Shown: positions 36,104 through 45,454, counted from the stretch's first letter. The stretch is DNA of 64,000 nt from Janibacter sp. CX7 (GCF_024362365.1 NZ_CP101464.1:2604001-2668000); one strand, 5' to 3'. Numbers and translations: made by a program. The notes: generated from the letters alone by a model not told the origin.

Positions 36104-36997
36104 GTGCGCTACTACTCCCGCGACGGACTGACCTTCGACATCGACGACCTCGGCCCGCAGGAGGGTGACGTCGTCGTCCTGCTCCACGGCTGGCCGCAGG
36201 ACCGCACGGCGTGGCACTCCGTCGCGCCGCGCCTGGCCGATGCCGGGCTGCGGGTGCTGGCGCCCGACCTGCGCGGCTACTCCCCCGGCGCCCGTCCGGG
36301 CAACCACCTCGACTACGTGATCACCGAGATCGTCGGCGACGTCATCGCCCTGCTCGACGAGGTCGGAGCGCAGCGGGCACACATCGTCGGCCACGACTGG
36401 GGCGGGGCGCTCGCCTGGGCCGTCGCGGCCCGCGAGCCCGACCGCGTCGAGACGCTCACCGTGCTGTCGACGCCCAGCCCGGCCGGGATGGCGGCCGGCA
36501 TGCGGGCCGGCGACCAGCTCAAGCACTCCTGGTACATGGCGCTCTTCGCCCTGCCGGTGCTGCCGGTGCTCTTCTTCCGGCTCTTCGCCCAGCAGGTCCT
36601 CGAGCGGATCGGCATGCCCCGCGACCGCGCCGCCCACGACGCCCGCCGGCTCAAGACGCCGGGCGCGGCGGAGGGCACCTTCGCGTGGTACCGGGCCGCC
36701 CTCTCCCCCACCCTCATCTGGCGCAAGCGCCGGTCGAAGGGGGGTCCCCGCCGCAGCGTGCACCGCCGGGTCATCCCGACCGCCTACGTCTGGGGGACGA
36801 AGGACCCGGCCTTCGGCGAGGTCGCGACCGAGCGCACCGTCGAGCAGCTGCGCCGCCGTGCCGGCGACCAGCCCGAGCTGGCGATCATCCGGCCGCTCGA
36901 GACCGGCCACTGGCTCATGGAGACCCACCCCGAGGTCATCGCCGACGTCGTCCTCGAGCGGGTCGGCGCCCGGCGCTCCGAGGCCCTCGCGGGCTGA
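36104..36997 (+). CDS. alpha/beta hydrolase, epoxide-hydrolase-like
   Basis: A 297-residue alpha/beta hydrolase. The oxyanion HGWPQD and the nucleophile elbow GHDWGGALAW (Asp nucleophile, as in epoxide hydrolases and haloalkane dehalogenases) are clear; WGTKDPAF contains the acid and TGHWLMETHPE the His. The substrate is not known. The stop overlaps the start of the lipoprotein gene (TGATG), so they are co-translated. GTG 36104 aligns with the family start. Confidence 0.88.
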   Translation: MRYYSRDGLTFDIDDLGPQEGDVVVLLHGWPQDRTAWHSVAPRLADAGLRVLAPDLRGYSPGARPGNHLDYVITEIVGDVIALLDEVGAQRAHIVGHDWGGALAWAVAAREPDRVETLTVLSTPSPAGMAAGMRAGDQLKHSWYMALFALPVLPVLFFRLFAQQVLERIGMPRDRAAHDARRLKTPGAAEGTFAWYRAALSPTLIWRKRRSKGGPRRSVHRRVIPTAYVWGTKDPAFGEVATERTVEQLRRRAGDQPELAIIRPLETGHWLMETHPEVIADVVLERVGARRSEALAG

Positions 36998-37416
36998 TGC
37001 GCGCCACGCGCCGGGCCGTCCTCGTGGGCGGGCTCGCCCTGTCGCTCGCGGCGTGCGGCCGTCGCAGCGACGTGGGTGCGGTGCGGGCGGCGCTGCAGTC
37101 CGCCGTCGAGGCCCTGCCCGTGTACGTCGACGGCCAGGTCCAGTACCAGGACTCGGCCTCGGCGGGGACGACGATCAGCGGGGTGCTGACCCTGCAGGGC
37201 GCCGATCGCACGGCCGTCGCCGCGTCGCTCGAGCACGTGCTCGAGGCGGTCGCCCGCACCTACCGTGACCAGGCCGACGTGCGCTCGGCCTTCGTCCGCC
37301 TGGAAGCCCATCCCGCTGGCGACTCGGCCACGCGGGTGCTCACCACCGAGGTCGTCGCGCCGTCCTCGGGAGCCAACACGACGACCGACGACCTCGACGC
37401 TCACTTCGACCTCTGA
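36997..37416 (+). CDS. small lipoprotein
   Basis: A 139-residue protein with a signal sequence ending in a lipobox (LSLAACGRR), so it is probably membrane-anchored outside the cell. The remainder has no motif that I recognise; it looks like a small alpha/beta domain (VEALPVYVDGQVQYQDS). Start overlaps the upstream hydrolase stop. Function unknown. Confidence 0.78.
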   Translation: MRATRRAVLVGGLALSLAACGRRSDVGAVRAALQSAVEALPVYVDGQVQYQDSASAGTTISGVLTLQGADRTAVAASLEHVLEAVARTYRDQADVRSAFVRLEAHPAGDSATRVLTTEVVAPSSGANTTTDDLDAHFDL

Positions 37417-37475
37417 GCCGATTACGCGCCACGGGCACTCATCCGTATACTCGTGCCTCGCGTCCACGGGCGCAT

Positions 37476-37552
37476 GCCGCCTTAGCTCAGTCGGCTAGAG
37501 CGTCTCACTCGTAATGAGAAGGTCGTCGGTTCGATTCCGACAGGCGGCTCCA
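37476..37552 (+). tRNA. tRNA-Thr (anticodon CGT)
   Basis: Full cloverleaf: acceptor arms GCCGCCT and AGGCGGC, D arm GCTC/GAGC, anticodon stem TCTCA/TGAGA with loop CTCGTAA (anticodon CGT, reading ACG), T arm GTCGG/CCGAC with TTCGATT, and an encoded CCA end. Discriminator base is T. It stands alone. Confidence 0.97.
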
Positions 37553-37555
37553 CGC

Positions 37556-37582
37556 GAAACCCTCGAGAAATCGGGGGTTTTC
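37556..37582 (+). terminator. rho-independent terminator of tRNA-Thr
   Basis: GAAACCCTCGA and TCGGGGGTTTTC pair around GAAA right after the tRNA, with the TTTT run typical of intrinsic terminators. Confidence 0.85.
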
Positions 37583-37690
37583 GTCATTTCCGGGTCCCGT
37601 CCGGTCACGACTGCTCGTGGGTTGGTACCCCTCTGGTACCCCATCCCACGCGAGCCTCTCGAGGGCGCCGGGGCTCAGTGCTGGGAGCCC

Positions 37691-37750
37691 GGCGTCGTTG
37701 GTGTCACCTGGTCCCCCTTCTCCGGGCAACCGGGTGACATCAACGACGCC
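37691..37750 (+). terminator. long hairpin between tRNA-Thr and convergent acyltransferase
   Basis: Arms of 21 bases (37691-37711 and 37730-37750) match at 19 positions, the two others being G-U wobbles on plus-strand RNA, with an 18-base loop. It may be a back-up or bidirectional terminator or a palindromic repeat. The rest of 37583-37779 has no gene. Confidence 0.65.
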
Positions 37751-37779
37751 AGGCGACGCTGGGACCCGCGGCGAAGGGG

Positions 37780-38442
37780 TCAGCGGGTCTCCCACATCTG
37801 CCGGGCGTGACCGATCTCGGCCCGGATCGCCGCCATGATCGCGTCGGTGACCTCTCTGGCCGCGGCGTCGTCGGTCCGCCCCGCCCACGCCGACAGGTCG
37901 ACCGGGTCGCCGACCGACAGGCAGGCGGTGTGCCGGTGCCACAGGTGCCGGTGGCCCTGCTGCGGCCCCCACGTCCCGACCGGGATGACCGGGGCCTCGG
38001 GGTGACGCAGGGCGAGCCGCGCAGCCCCGGTCCGTGCCGGGCCGGGCATCTTGTCGGGCTCGGTCGTCAGGCGCCCCTCGGGGTAGAGCGCGACGAGCTG
38101 CCCCTGGGCGAGCCGGTCGGAGGCCGCGTCGAGCGCCCCGGCCGCGGACGCCGAGCCACGTGCGACGGGGATCTGGCCGGTGGCCCGGGCGAGGGAGCCC
38201 ACCACGGGCCAGCCGAAGACCTCCTGCATCGCCAGGAAGTGCGGGAAGCGCCGGTGCCCGATCGCCACCCGCGCCACGGCCAGCGGGTCGGACATCGTCA
38301 GGTGGTTGGCCACGAGGATCACCGGCCCCGTGCGCGGCACGGCCCCCGCGGTGCGGAAGCGCACCCGGTGGGCCAGCTTCGCCACCGCCCAGACCAGCGC
38401 GAAGCCGGTGGCGTTCTTCAGCAGCTGCCGTGGAGTGGTCAC
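37780..38442 (-). CDS. 1-acylglycerol-3-phosphate acyltransferase family protein
   Basis: A 220-residue acyltransferase of the PlsC group, making phosphatidic acid or acylating a related lipid at the membrane. The catalytic HX4D motif is NHLTMSD, the phosphate-binding region YPEGRLT, and PVIPVGTWG lies downstream. GTG 38442 gives family-like length. It is divergent from the amidase gene across 196 bp in which I see no further feature. Confidence 0.9.
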   Translation of the reverse strand: MTTPRQLLKNATGFALVWAVAKLAHRVRFRTAGAVPRTGPVILVANHLTMSDPLAVARVAIGHRRFPHFLAMQEVFGWPVVGSLARATGQIPVARGSASAAGALDAASDRLAQGQLVALYPEGRLTTEPDKMPGPARTGAARLALRHPEAPVIPVGTWGPQQGHRHLWHRHTACLSVGDPVDLSAWAGRTDDAAAREVTDAIMAAIRAEIGHARQMWETR

Positions 38443-38638
38443 CTCCGCATTGTGGGCCCCACCCCGCGCGCTCTCCCGGAGTACTCGTACCCAGGCTCCT
38501 CCCTTCGCACGGCCTCGACCCGGGCGAAGGGGGCGCTTCCCCTGTGCCGCAACGGGTCCGGCTCGTCCTGCAGGGCCGTCCACCCGCGGCTAGCGTGGGC
38601 CGGGCCCATCGGACCCAAACCCCCTGCGAGGTGTCCCC

Positions 38639-40054
38639 GTGAGCTCCCTTCGTCGTGCTCTGCCCTGCCTGACCAGCGCCGCTCTCGCGGCCTCCCTGAT
38701 GGGCTCGGCGCCAGCCTCCGCCGCCCCCAGCCCCGTTGCGGCGCAACGCGACTCGATCCCGATCCGGGGCGTGGACCGAGCCGCCCTGTCGGCCGCGCCG
38801 ACGGTCCCCTCCGCCGGCCGCTCCGGCGACCGGGTGGTCGGCATGACCGATGCGTTGGCGACGCAGGACTTCCGCGTCGCGGGGGTCACGTGGAGCGGCG
38901 AACGCTCCGACGTCGAGGCCTTCGTGCGCACCCGGGACGCCGAGACCGGGCGGTGGAGCGGCTGGAGCCTCCTCCAGGCCGAGGCCGGGCCCGACGCAGG
39001 CACGAGCGAGGCGGCCGCCACACGCGGCGGGACGCAGCCGCTCATCGCGGATTCCTCCGACGGGATCCAGGTGCGCGTCGAGTCGGCCGGCGGCGCACCC
39101 CACGACCTCGAGGTCGACCTCGTCGAGCCCGGCACGTCGAGCGCCGACAGCGCCACGTCGACGAGCTCGACGACCAGCACCAACCCCCAGGCCAAGCCGA
39201 CCGTCCACAGCCGGGCCGAGTGGGGCGCGGACGAGTCGATCCGCAAGGGCGACCCCGAGTACGGCCAGGTGCGGGGCGCGGTCGTCCACCACACCGCCGG
39301 GGTCAACGGCTACTCCGCCGAGGAGGTCCCGGCGATCCTGCGGGGCATCTACGACTTCCACGTCAACGGCCGCGGGTGGAACGACATCGGCTACAACGTC
39401 CTCGTCGACCGCTTCGGCCGGCTGTGGGAGGGACGCGCGGGTGGCCTGGACAAGGCCGTCATCGGCGCGCACGCGCAGGGCGTCAACAGCCAGACCTTCG
39501 GCATCTCCGCGATGGGCGACTACGACGTCGTCGCCGCGCCGGACGTCATGGAGACGAGCATCGAGCGATTCACGGCATGGAAGCTCGCCCGCCACCACGT
39601 CGACCCGACCGCGAAGGCGACGATCGGTGGCGTGTGGCGCCCGACGGTGCTCGGGCACCGCAACGTCGGCCAGACGGACTGCCCCGGGCAGTACCTCTAC
39701 GCCCGGCTCGGCGAGATCCGCGCCGGCGCCCGCGAGCGTCAGGGCACCGCGATCTACAAGCCGAGCACCAGCCCCCGCAGGATCGAGCGGGGCACCGGCG
39801 GGTCGACCCTGCGGGCCCAGACGACCGGCGACATCACCTGGCGGGTGCGGGTGAGCAGCGACGAGCACGGCGTCGTCGCCGACTCCACCGGCACGCGCAC
39901 CGATGACGGCACGCTCGAGGTGCCGTGGGACGGCCGGCTGCCCGACGGCAGCTGGGCCACGCCCGGCAGCTACGAGGTCGTGCTCAGCGGACGCGACACG
40001 AGCTCGGGCGCGTGGCTGCCGAGCTGGCGCGACACGGTGACCGTCACCAGCTGA
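38639..40054 (+). CDS. exported PGRP-type N-acetylmuramoyl-L-alanine amidase
   Basis: A 471-residue secreted cell-wall hydrolase. Signal peptide to about residue 31 (ending ASAAP). A beta-rich N-terminal region precedes the amidase_2/PGRP domain (about residues 195-370): zinc His in VVHHTAG, GYNVLVDRFGRLWEGRAGG and the second zinc site GHRNVGQTDCPG. A C-terminal beta-domain like FlgD-type FnIII follows (ITWRVRVSSDEHGVV). It cleaves the amide between muramic acid and the peptide. The GTG start context uses the rare Leu codon CTT within a CCCTTCG word. Confidence 0.93.
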   Translation: MSSLRRALPCLTSAALAASLMGSAPASAAPSPVAAQRDSIPIRGVDRAALSAAPTVPSAGRSGDRVVGMTDALATQDFRVAGVTWSGERSDVEAFVRTRDAETGRWSGWSLLQAEAGPDAGTSEAAATRGGTQPLIADSSDGIQVRVESAGGAPHDLEVDLVEPGTSSADSATSTSSTTSTNPQAKPTVHSRAEWGADESIRKGDPEYGQVRGAVVHHTAGVNGYSAEEVPAILRGIYDFHVNGRGWNDIGYNVLVDRFGRLWEGRAGGLDKAVIGAHAQGVNSQTFGISAMGDYDVVAAPDVMETSIERFTAWKLARHHVDPTAKATIGGVWRPTVLGHRNVGQTDCPGQYLYARLGEIRAGARERQGTAIYKPSTSPRRIERGTGGSTLRAQTTGDITWRVRVSSDEHGVVADSTGTRTDDGTLEVPWDGRLPDGSWATPGSYEVVLSGRDTSSGAWLPSWRDTVTVTS

Positions 40055-40095
40055 CCCTTCGAGACGGTCGCTTCCCGACCTCCTCAGGGACCGGG
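40055..40095. repeat. palindromic repeat, copy B
   Basis: Reverse-orientation copy of the 27065 element (CCCTTCGAGACGGTCG ... GACCTCCTCAGGGACC) filling the whole gap between two convergent stops (40054 and 40100). The central loop differs (CTTC). Confidence 0.85.
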
Positions 40096-40099
40096 AAGC

Positions 40100-41629
40100 T
40101 CACTCCTTGCAGGTGAGCTCGCCACCATCGGGCAGTGCGCCCGTCAGCCAGTACTGGTCCACGGCCTTGTCGACGCACGAGTTCTGCCGCATGTAGGCGG
40201 TGTGCCCGTCGCCCTCGTGGGTGACGAGCGCGGAGTCGGCGAGCTGCTCGTGCAGCCGCTTCGCCCACTCGTAGGGCGTCGCCGGGTCGCGGGTGGTGCC
40301 GACGACGAGGATCGGGTCGGCTCCCTTCGCCTCGACCTCGTGCGGCGTGTTGGTGGCCTTGACCGGCCACTGCGCGCACGGTGACTCGGAGGCGAGCGCG
40401 CGGCCCCAGATGGGCGCTTCCTTCTCTGCGCGGGCCACGAGGTCGTCGGGGTCGCCGGGTCCGTCCGGGGTGTCGAGGCAGGAGACGGCGGGCAGGGCCT
40501 CGAGCATGTTGTTCTGGTAGACGCCGCCGGCGTCACGACCGGCATAGCTGCGGCCGAGCTCGCTCAGCGGACCACCGTCGCCGTCCTTCGCCGCGACGAG
40601 CGCGTCGGTCAGCTGCGACCACATGCCCTGGTCGTACATCGCCTGCGCGATGCCCCACGTCGCCCACCCCTCGGTGAGCTTGATCCCGGCGCTCGCGGGC
40701 AGCGGCTTGGCGTCGAGCGCCTCGAGCTGGTCCTGCACGTGCTCGACGACCTCGTCGGCGCTCGACCCGAGCGGGCAGTCGTCGTCGACGCAGTCCTGCG
40801 CCCACGCCCGGGTCGCGGTGTCGAAGCCCTTGGCCTGACCGATCGCGACCTCTTCCGATGTCGCGTCGGGCGGCAGCACGCCGTCGAGCACGAGCCGGCC
40901 CACGCGGTCGGGGAAGAGGTCGGCATAGGTCGCACCGAGATAGGTGCCGTAGGACTTGCCGAGGTAGGTGAGCTTGCCGTCGCCGAGCACGGCCCGCAGC
41001 ACGTCCATGTCGCGGGCGGCGTCGGCGGTCGAGACGTGGCCGAGCAGCTCGCCGCTCTTGGCCTCGCAGCCGTCGGCAAAGTCCTGCTGTGCCCGCTCCC
41101 CCGCCGCCTTCTCCTCCGGGGTGTCGGGCGTCGGGTCCTTGGCGAGGTAGTCGTCCATCTCGGCATCGCTCAGGCAGTCGATCGGCTCGGAGCGCCCGAC
41201 GCCTCGCGGGTCGAAGCCGACGACGTCGAAGTGCCGCCGGATCTGGTCGCTGACGATGAAGTCGGCCGCGGCCGCGTAGTCCACGCCCGAGCCGCCCGGG
41301 CCGCCGGGGTTGACGACGACAGAGCCCGCGGCCTCGTCCTTCGCCGGGACCCGGAGCACCGCGATCTCGAGGGTGCGGCCGTCGGGCTGCTCGTAGTCCA
41401 TCGGGACCTCGAGCTCGGCGCACTCGCCGTCGCCGCGCTCGCAGGGACCCCAGTCGAGCTGCTGCTCGTAGAAGCGCTCGAGCCCCGTGGTCCCCGCCGG
41501 CGGCGCGGTGTTGCCGGGGCCGAGCCCGGTGGGCTGGGTGTCGGGCTCGAGCAGCGAGCAGCCCGCCACCGGCAGGAGCAGCGCCGCCGCGGCAGCCAGG
41601 ACACGGACGGGGCGACGGGCACGACTCAT
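40100..41629 (-). CDS. exported alpha/beta hydrolase with TAP-like C-terminus
   Basis: A 509-residue protein resembling tripeptidyl aminopeptidases of actinobacteria. The signal sequence ends in a lipobox (LPVAGCSLLE). The oxyanion region is NPGGPGGSG, the nucleophile elbow GKSYGTYLG (Ser), and the TAP C-terminal domain contains GTTRDPATPYEWA (Asp) and HEGDGHTAY (His). Several Cys may form disulfides outside the cell. It lies downstream of holB; a TAP-type protease next to holB is common in actinobacteria. Confidence 0.92.
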   Translation of the reverse strand: MSRARRPVRVLAAAAALLLPVAGCSLLEPDTQPTGLGPGNTAPPAGTTGLERFYEQQLDWGPCERGDGECAELEVPMDYEQPDGRTLEIAVLRVPAKDEAAGSVVVNPGGPGGSGVDYAAAADFIVSDQIRRHFDVVGFDPRGVGRSEPIDCLSDAEMDDYLAKDPTPDTPEEKAAGERAQQDFADGCEAKSGELLGHVSTADAARDMDVLRAVLGDGKLTYLGKSYGTYLGATYADLFPDRVGRLVLDGVLPPDATSEEVAIGQAKGFDTATRAWAQDCVDDDCPLGSSADEVVEHVQDQLEALDAKPLPASAGIKLTEGWATWGIAQAMYDQGMWSQLTDALVAAKDGDGGPLSELGRSYAGRDAGGVYQNNMLEALPAVSCLDTPDGPGDPDDLVARAEKEAPIWGRALASESPCAQWPVKATNTPHEVEAKGADPILVVGTTRDPATPYEWAKRLHEQLADSALVTHEGDGHTAYMRQNSCVDKAVDQYWLTGALPDGGELTCKE

Positions 41630-41662
41630 GGCGCAGACGCTACCTTTCGCCCCTGATGTCGC

Positions 41663-42832
41663 TCAGCGGGTCGGCAGCTGCAGCGAGATCGCCATCGCCT
41701 CGAGCGCGAGCAGCGGGGCGACGTTGGCCGCGATGCGCTCGCGGGCCGTGGCGATGGCCTCCATCGCCACGAGCAGACCCTCGCCGCCGAAGGCCCGCGC
41801 GACCTCCTCGACGACCGGTCGGGCGTCCTCGTTGACCAGGGCGACGGGCGAGCCGGCGTGCAGGACGAGCGCGTCGCGGTAGACCGACAGCAGGTCGACG
41901 AGAGCACGGTCGATCATGTCGCGGGTGAACCGGGTGGCGCGGGTCTTCTGCTCCTTTTCCAAGGAGGTGATCTGGGCGCGCACGTGCGGCGGCTGGGTTC
42001 GGGCGCTCGGGTCGGCGCCGAGGGTCTCGAGGAGGCGTTCCTTCTCCGCCGCGGCGCGCGCCTCGAGCGTGCGGTCACGCTCCTGCTCGGCGATCTGCAG
42101 CAGGTCGGCCGCAGCACCGACCGCGTCGGAGACGCCGCGGATGCGCCCGGCCATCGCGATCGTGTCGCGACGACGGATGCGCGCGCCCTCGTCGGTGGCC
42201 AGCCGCTTGGCCAGCCCGATGTGGCTCTGCGCGGCGCGGGCGGCATAGGTGGCCATGCCGATGTCGACGCCGTCGCGGCGCTCGAGCAGGCGGGCCACCT
42301 CGGGCACGGGCGGCGTGCGCAGCCGCACGTGCCGCGAGCGCGAGCGGACGGTGATGAGCACGTCCTCGAGGCTCGGCGCGCAGAGCAGCCAGACGGTGCG
42401 TGGTGTCGGCTCCTCGAGCGCCTTGAGCAGGGCATTGCCCGACTGCTCGGTGAGCCGGTCGGCGTCCTCGACGAGGATGATCCGGTAGCGCCCGACGCTC
42501 GGTGAGCGGCCGGCGAGCTGGACGAGGTCGCGGGTCGCGGCGACGCCGATCGACAGCGCCTCGGTCGCGAGTACGTCGACGTCGGCATGCGTGCCGTCGA
42601 GCGCGGTGCGGCACTCACGGCACTCGCCGCAGCCACCGGTCGGGCACAGCAGCGCCCCGGCGAAGGCGCGCGCCGCGGTCGAGCGCCCCGACCCCGGTGG
42701 CCCCGTGAAGAGCCACGCGTGGGTCATGGCCGCCGGGTCGGCGACGGCCCGCTCGAGGGTCGCGATCGTCTCGGCCTGACCGACGACGTCGCGCCAGATC
42801 GGCGCCTGGCCGGACCCGGCCACCGCGGTCAC
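41663..42832 (-). CDS. holB: DNA polymerase III subunit delta'
   Basis: A 389-residue clamp-loader subunit. The AAA+ fold has GPPGSGRSTAARAFAGALLC, in which Arg replaces the Walker A Lys, as often in the non-hydrolysing delta' subunit; four Cys in CPTGGCGECREC bind zinc; VEDADRLTEQSGNALLKALEEP is the SRC-adjacent core. The C-terminal domain has a coiled region (EQERDRTLEARAAAEKERLL). GTG start overlaps the tmk stop by 4 bp (GTGA). Confidence 0.94.
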   Translation of the reverse strand: MTAVAGSGQAPIWRDVVGQAETIATLERAVADPAAMTHAWLFTGPPGSGRSTAARAFAGALLCPTGGCGECRECRTALDGTHADVDVLATEALSIGVAATRDLVQLAGRSPSVGRYRIILVEDADRLTEQSGNALLKALEEPTPRTVWLLCAPSLEDVLITVRSRSRHVRLRTPPVPEVARLLERRDGVDIGMATYAARAAQSHIGLAKRLATDEGARIRRRDTIAMAGRIRGVSDAVGAAADLLQIAEQERDRTLEARAAAEKERLLETLGADPSARTQPPHVRAQITSLEKEQKTRATRFTRDMIDRALVDLLSVYRDALVLHAGSPVALVNEDARPVVEEVARAFGGEGLLVAMEAIATARERIAANVAPLLALEAMAISLQLPTR

Positions 42833-43446
42833 AGCAGGCCCTCGTGCGCCAGCCGGGCTCGGACGGCGGCCGCGATCTCGTCGGCGGGGGCGCCGCCGTC
42901 GACGACGAGATAGCGCTCGGGCGCCGCTGCCGCCATGGCGAAGAAGTGCTCGCGCACCGCCGCGTGGAATCCGTCGGCCTCGGACTCCATCCGGTCGTGG
43001 GTGCCGCCGCGTCGGGCCCGTCCGGTCGCGGGGTCGACGTCGACGAGGACCGTGAGGTCGGGGGCGAGCCCGCCGACGGCCCAGGTCTGCAGGTCGGCGA
43101 CCTCCTGGGCCCCGAGGGAGCGGCCGGCGCCCTGGTAGGCGACCGAGGAGTCGGTGTAGCGGTCGGTGACGACCACCGCTCCGCGGGCGAGCGAAGGGAG
43201 GATCACCTCCTGCACGTGCTGGGCCTTGTCGGCGGCGAAGATCAGCGCCTCCGCCCTCGGGGTGATCGCCTCGCCGTGGAGCACGAGATCGCGCAGCGCG
43301 GCGCCGAGGGAGGTCCCCCCGGGCTGGCGGGTCACGACGACCTCACGGCCCGCAGCCTCGAGCGCCTCGACGAGGTGGCCGACCTGCGTCGACTTGCCTG
43401 CCCCGTCGCCGCCCTCGAAGGCGATGAAGTACCCGTGCTCGCTCAC
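42829..43446 (-). CDS. tmk: thymidylate kinase
   Basis: A 205-residue dTMP kinase, essential for dTTP. P-loop FEGGDGAGKSTQ, the DR-Y motif TDRYTDSSVAYQG, and a lid with RARRGG. GTG 43446 gives the family start (SEHGYFIAFEGG); an upstream frame is open but not conserved. It is coupled to holB. In many actinobacteria tmk directly follows topA, but here topA is 8.7 kb away. Confidence 0.95.
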   Translation of the reverse strand: MSEHGYFIAFEGGDGAGKSTQVGHLVEALEAAGREVVVTRQPGGTSLGAALRDLVLHGEAITPRAEALIFAADKAQHVQEVILPSLARGAVVVTDRYTDSSVAYQGAGRSLGAQEVADLQTWAVGGLAPDLTVLVDVDPATGRARRGGTHDRMESEADGFHAAVREHFFAMAAAAPERYLVVDGGAPADEIAAAVRARLAHEGLL

Positions 43447-43613
43447 GCCGTCGACCCTAAGGCACCGTGCCGACACGCCAGTCCGGGCGCCGGGCAGGGT
43501 GTGTGCAAAGGTCACAAGTCGGTCGCGAAGGGCCGCTGGGCTGCACGCCCCGCACCCTCCCGGGGTTGAGTGGACGACTGGTCCCGAGAGTCGGGGCCGA
43601 GGAGAGGATGCCC

Positions 43614-44255
43614 GTGGGTGATTTCGTCGCAGACAAGTGGCAGGACATCCTCTTCCGCTCCTTCCAGCACCTCTCGCTGGTGGTGCAGTCCGTCCTCCTC
43701 GCGACGATCATCGCCATCGCCCTCGCGGTGCTCGTCACCCGGGTGCCGCGGCTGAAGCCCGCGGCCAACATGATCAGCGCCGTCGGCCTGACGATCCCCT
43801 CCTTCGCCCTCCTCGGCCTGCTCCTGCCCCTCTTCGGCATCGGGCCCGTGTCGCCCTTCGTCGCCGTCACCTTCTACGCGACGCTGCCGATCCTGCGCAA
43901 CGCCGTCGTGGGCCTCGCCGGCGTCAGCCCCACCCTGCTGGAGTCGGCGAAGGGGATGGGCATGGGGTCGACGGCCCGCTTCCTGCGCGTGCAGCTGCCG
44001 ATGGCCTGGCCGGTGATCATGGCCGGTCTGCGGGTGTCCGCGCAGATGTCCATGGGTGTGGCCGCGATCGCGGCATACACCCTCGGCCCCGGTCTCGGCG
44101 GCTACATCTTCACCGGCCTGGCCCAGCTGGGCGGGGCCAACGCCCTCAACTACGCCCTCGTCGGGACCCTCGGGGTGGTCGTCCTCGCCCTGGTCCTCGA
44201 CGCCGCCCTGCTGCTCGTCAGCCGACTCACCACCTCGAAGGGGATCCGCGCCTGA
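43614..44255 (+). CDS. osmoprotectant-type ABC transporter permease
   Basis: About 213 residues with five or six membrane segments and the binding-protein-dependent EAA region (ESAKGMGMGSTARFLRVQLPMA). It belongs to the OpuBB/ProW group, importing glycine betaine, carnitine or choline. GTG 43614 was preferred because GGAGAGG lies 6 bases upstream; the ATG at 43608 abuts that site. The stop overlaps the ATPase start (TGATG). First gene of a four-gene operon, divergent from tmk. Confidence 0.9.
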   Translation: MGDFVADKWQDILFRSFQHLSLVVQSVLLATIIAIALAVLVTRVPRLKPAANMISAVGLTIPSFALLGLLLPLFGIGPVSPFVAVTFYATLPILRNAVVGLAGVSPTLLESAKGMGMGSTARFLRVQLPMAWPVIMAGLRVSAQMSMGVAAIAAYTLGPGLGGYIFTGLAQLGGANALNYALVGTLGVVVLALVLDAALLLVSRLTTSKGIRA

Positions 44256-45454
44256 TGTCCACCACCGCAGACCAGCAGCCCGCACCCGAGCACCACGCAG
44301 CCGACCGGGGGGTGAGCGGCGCCGAGATCGTCTTCGACAACGTCACCAAGACCTACTCGGGGCAGAAGGTGCCGGCCGTCGACGGCCTGTCCCTCACCGT
44401 GCCCGCCGGCGAGATCGTCATGTTCATCGGCCCCTCGGGCTGCGGCAAGACGACGACCCTGAAGATGATCAACCGTCTCCACGAGCCGACCTCGGGGACG
44501 ATCACCATCGGCGGCGAGGACATCCGCAGCAAGAACGCGACCGAGCTGCGCCGTACCATCGGCTACGTCATCCAGGGAGGCTCGCTCTTCCCCCACATGA
44601 CGGTCGCCGACAACATCGCCCTCGTCCCGGGTCTGCTCAAGTGGGACAAGCGCCGCATCACCGAGCGCGTCGACGACCTGCTCGAGCTCGTCGGGCTCGA
44701 CCCCAAGCGCTACCGAGACCGCTACCCCAAGGAGCTCTCCGGCGGGCAGCAGCAGCGGGTGGGCGTCGCTCGTGGCCTCGCGGCGGACCCGCCGGTGCTC
44801 CTCATGGACGAGCCCTTCGGCGCGGTCGACCCGATCACCCGGCAGCGGCTCCAGGACGAGCTGATGAGCATCCAGGAGGAGCTGCAGAAGACGATCGTCT
44901 GCGTCACCCACGACATCGACGAGGCGGTCAAGCTCGGCGACCGGATCCTCCTGCTGCGCGAGGGCGCGCAGATCGCGCAGTACGACACCCCGACCACCCT
45001 CCTGGCCAACCCCGCCGACGAGTTCGTCGAGGACTTCATCGGTGCCGGGTCCTCGCTCAAGCAGCTGAGCCTCTCGCGCGTCGACGAGCTCGAGCTGCAG
45101 AGCCCGGTCCTCGCCGCGGTCGGTGACGAAGGGAAGGCAGCCGCCGACGCCGCCCGCGCCGGCGGGCAGAACGACGTCATCGTGCTCGACTCCCGACGGC
45201 GGCCGGTCGGCTGGTACAGCCTCAAGGAGGCCGCCAGGATGGCCCGCCTGCCCGACCACACCGAGCAGGACATCTCGGTCATCGACCGGCGCTCGACGAT
45301 CAACGACGCCCTCGACTCGATGCTCGCGAGCACCCACGGCGGCGTCCTCGTCACCGGCCGGCGCGACGAGTTCCTCGGCGTCGTGACCTTCGAGGCGGTC
45401 ACCGACCACATCCGCGCCGCGTCCGACCCGGACACGCAGGAGGCCACGTCATGA
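44255..45454 (+). CDS. osmoprotectant ABC transporter ATPase with CBS domains
   Basis: A 399-residue ATPase of the OpuA/OpuBA/ProV group. Walker A GPSGCGKTTT, Q-loop YVIQGGSLFPHMT, signature LSGGQQQR, Walker B LLMDEPFGAVDP, switch VTHDID. The C-terminal third (about 285-390) is a CBS pair (IVLDSRRRPVGWY, HGGVLVTG), which in these transporters senses ionic strength or nucleotides. Coupled by overlapping stop/start codons to genes on both sides. Confidence 0.93.
   Translation: MSTTADQQPAPEHHAADRGVSGAEIVFDNVTKTYSGQKVPAVDGLSLTVPAGEIVMFIGPSGCGKTTTLKMINRLHEPTSGTITIGGEDIRSKNATELRRTIGYVIQGGSLFPHMTVADNIALVPGLLKWDKRRITERVDDLLELVGLDPKRYRDRYPKELSGGQQQRVGVARGLAADPPVLLMDEPFGAVDPITRQRLQDELMSIQEELQKTIVCVTHDIDEAVKLGDRILLLREGAQIAQYDTPTTLLANPADEFVEDFIGAGSSLKQLSLSRVDELELQSPVLAAVGDEGKAAADAARAGGQNDVIVLDSRRRPVGWYSLKEAARMARLPDHTEQDISVIDRRSTINDALDSMLASTHGGVLVTGRRDEFLGVVTFEAVTDHIRAASDPDTQEATS

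Noticed and set aside
37505..39868. 787-codon minus-strand frame across the tRNA, acyltransferase and amidase genes
   Set aside because: Its C-terminus SRLSESNRRPSHYE is the well-known spurious peptide read across a tRNA-Thr gene; the frame is antisense to the amidase and out of frame with the acyltransferase.
41663..42832. Broken Walker A in holB (Arg for Lys)
   Set aside because: The delta' subunit need not hydrolyse ATP and often has an altered P-loop; the rest of the protein is intact.
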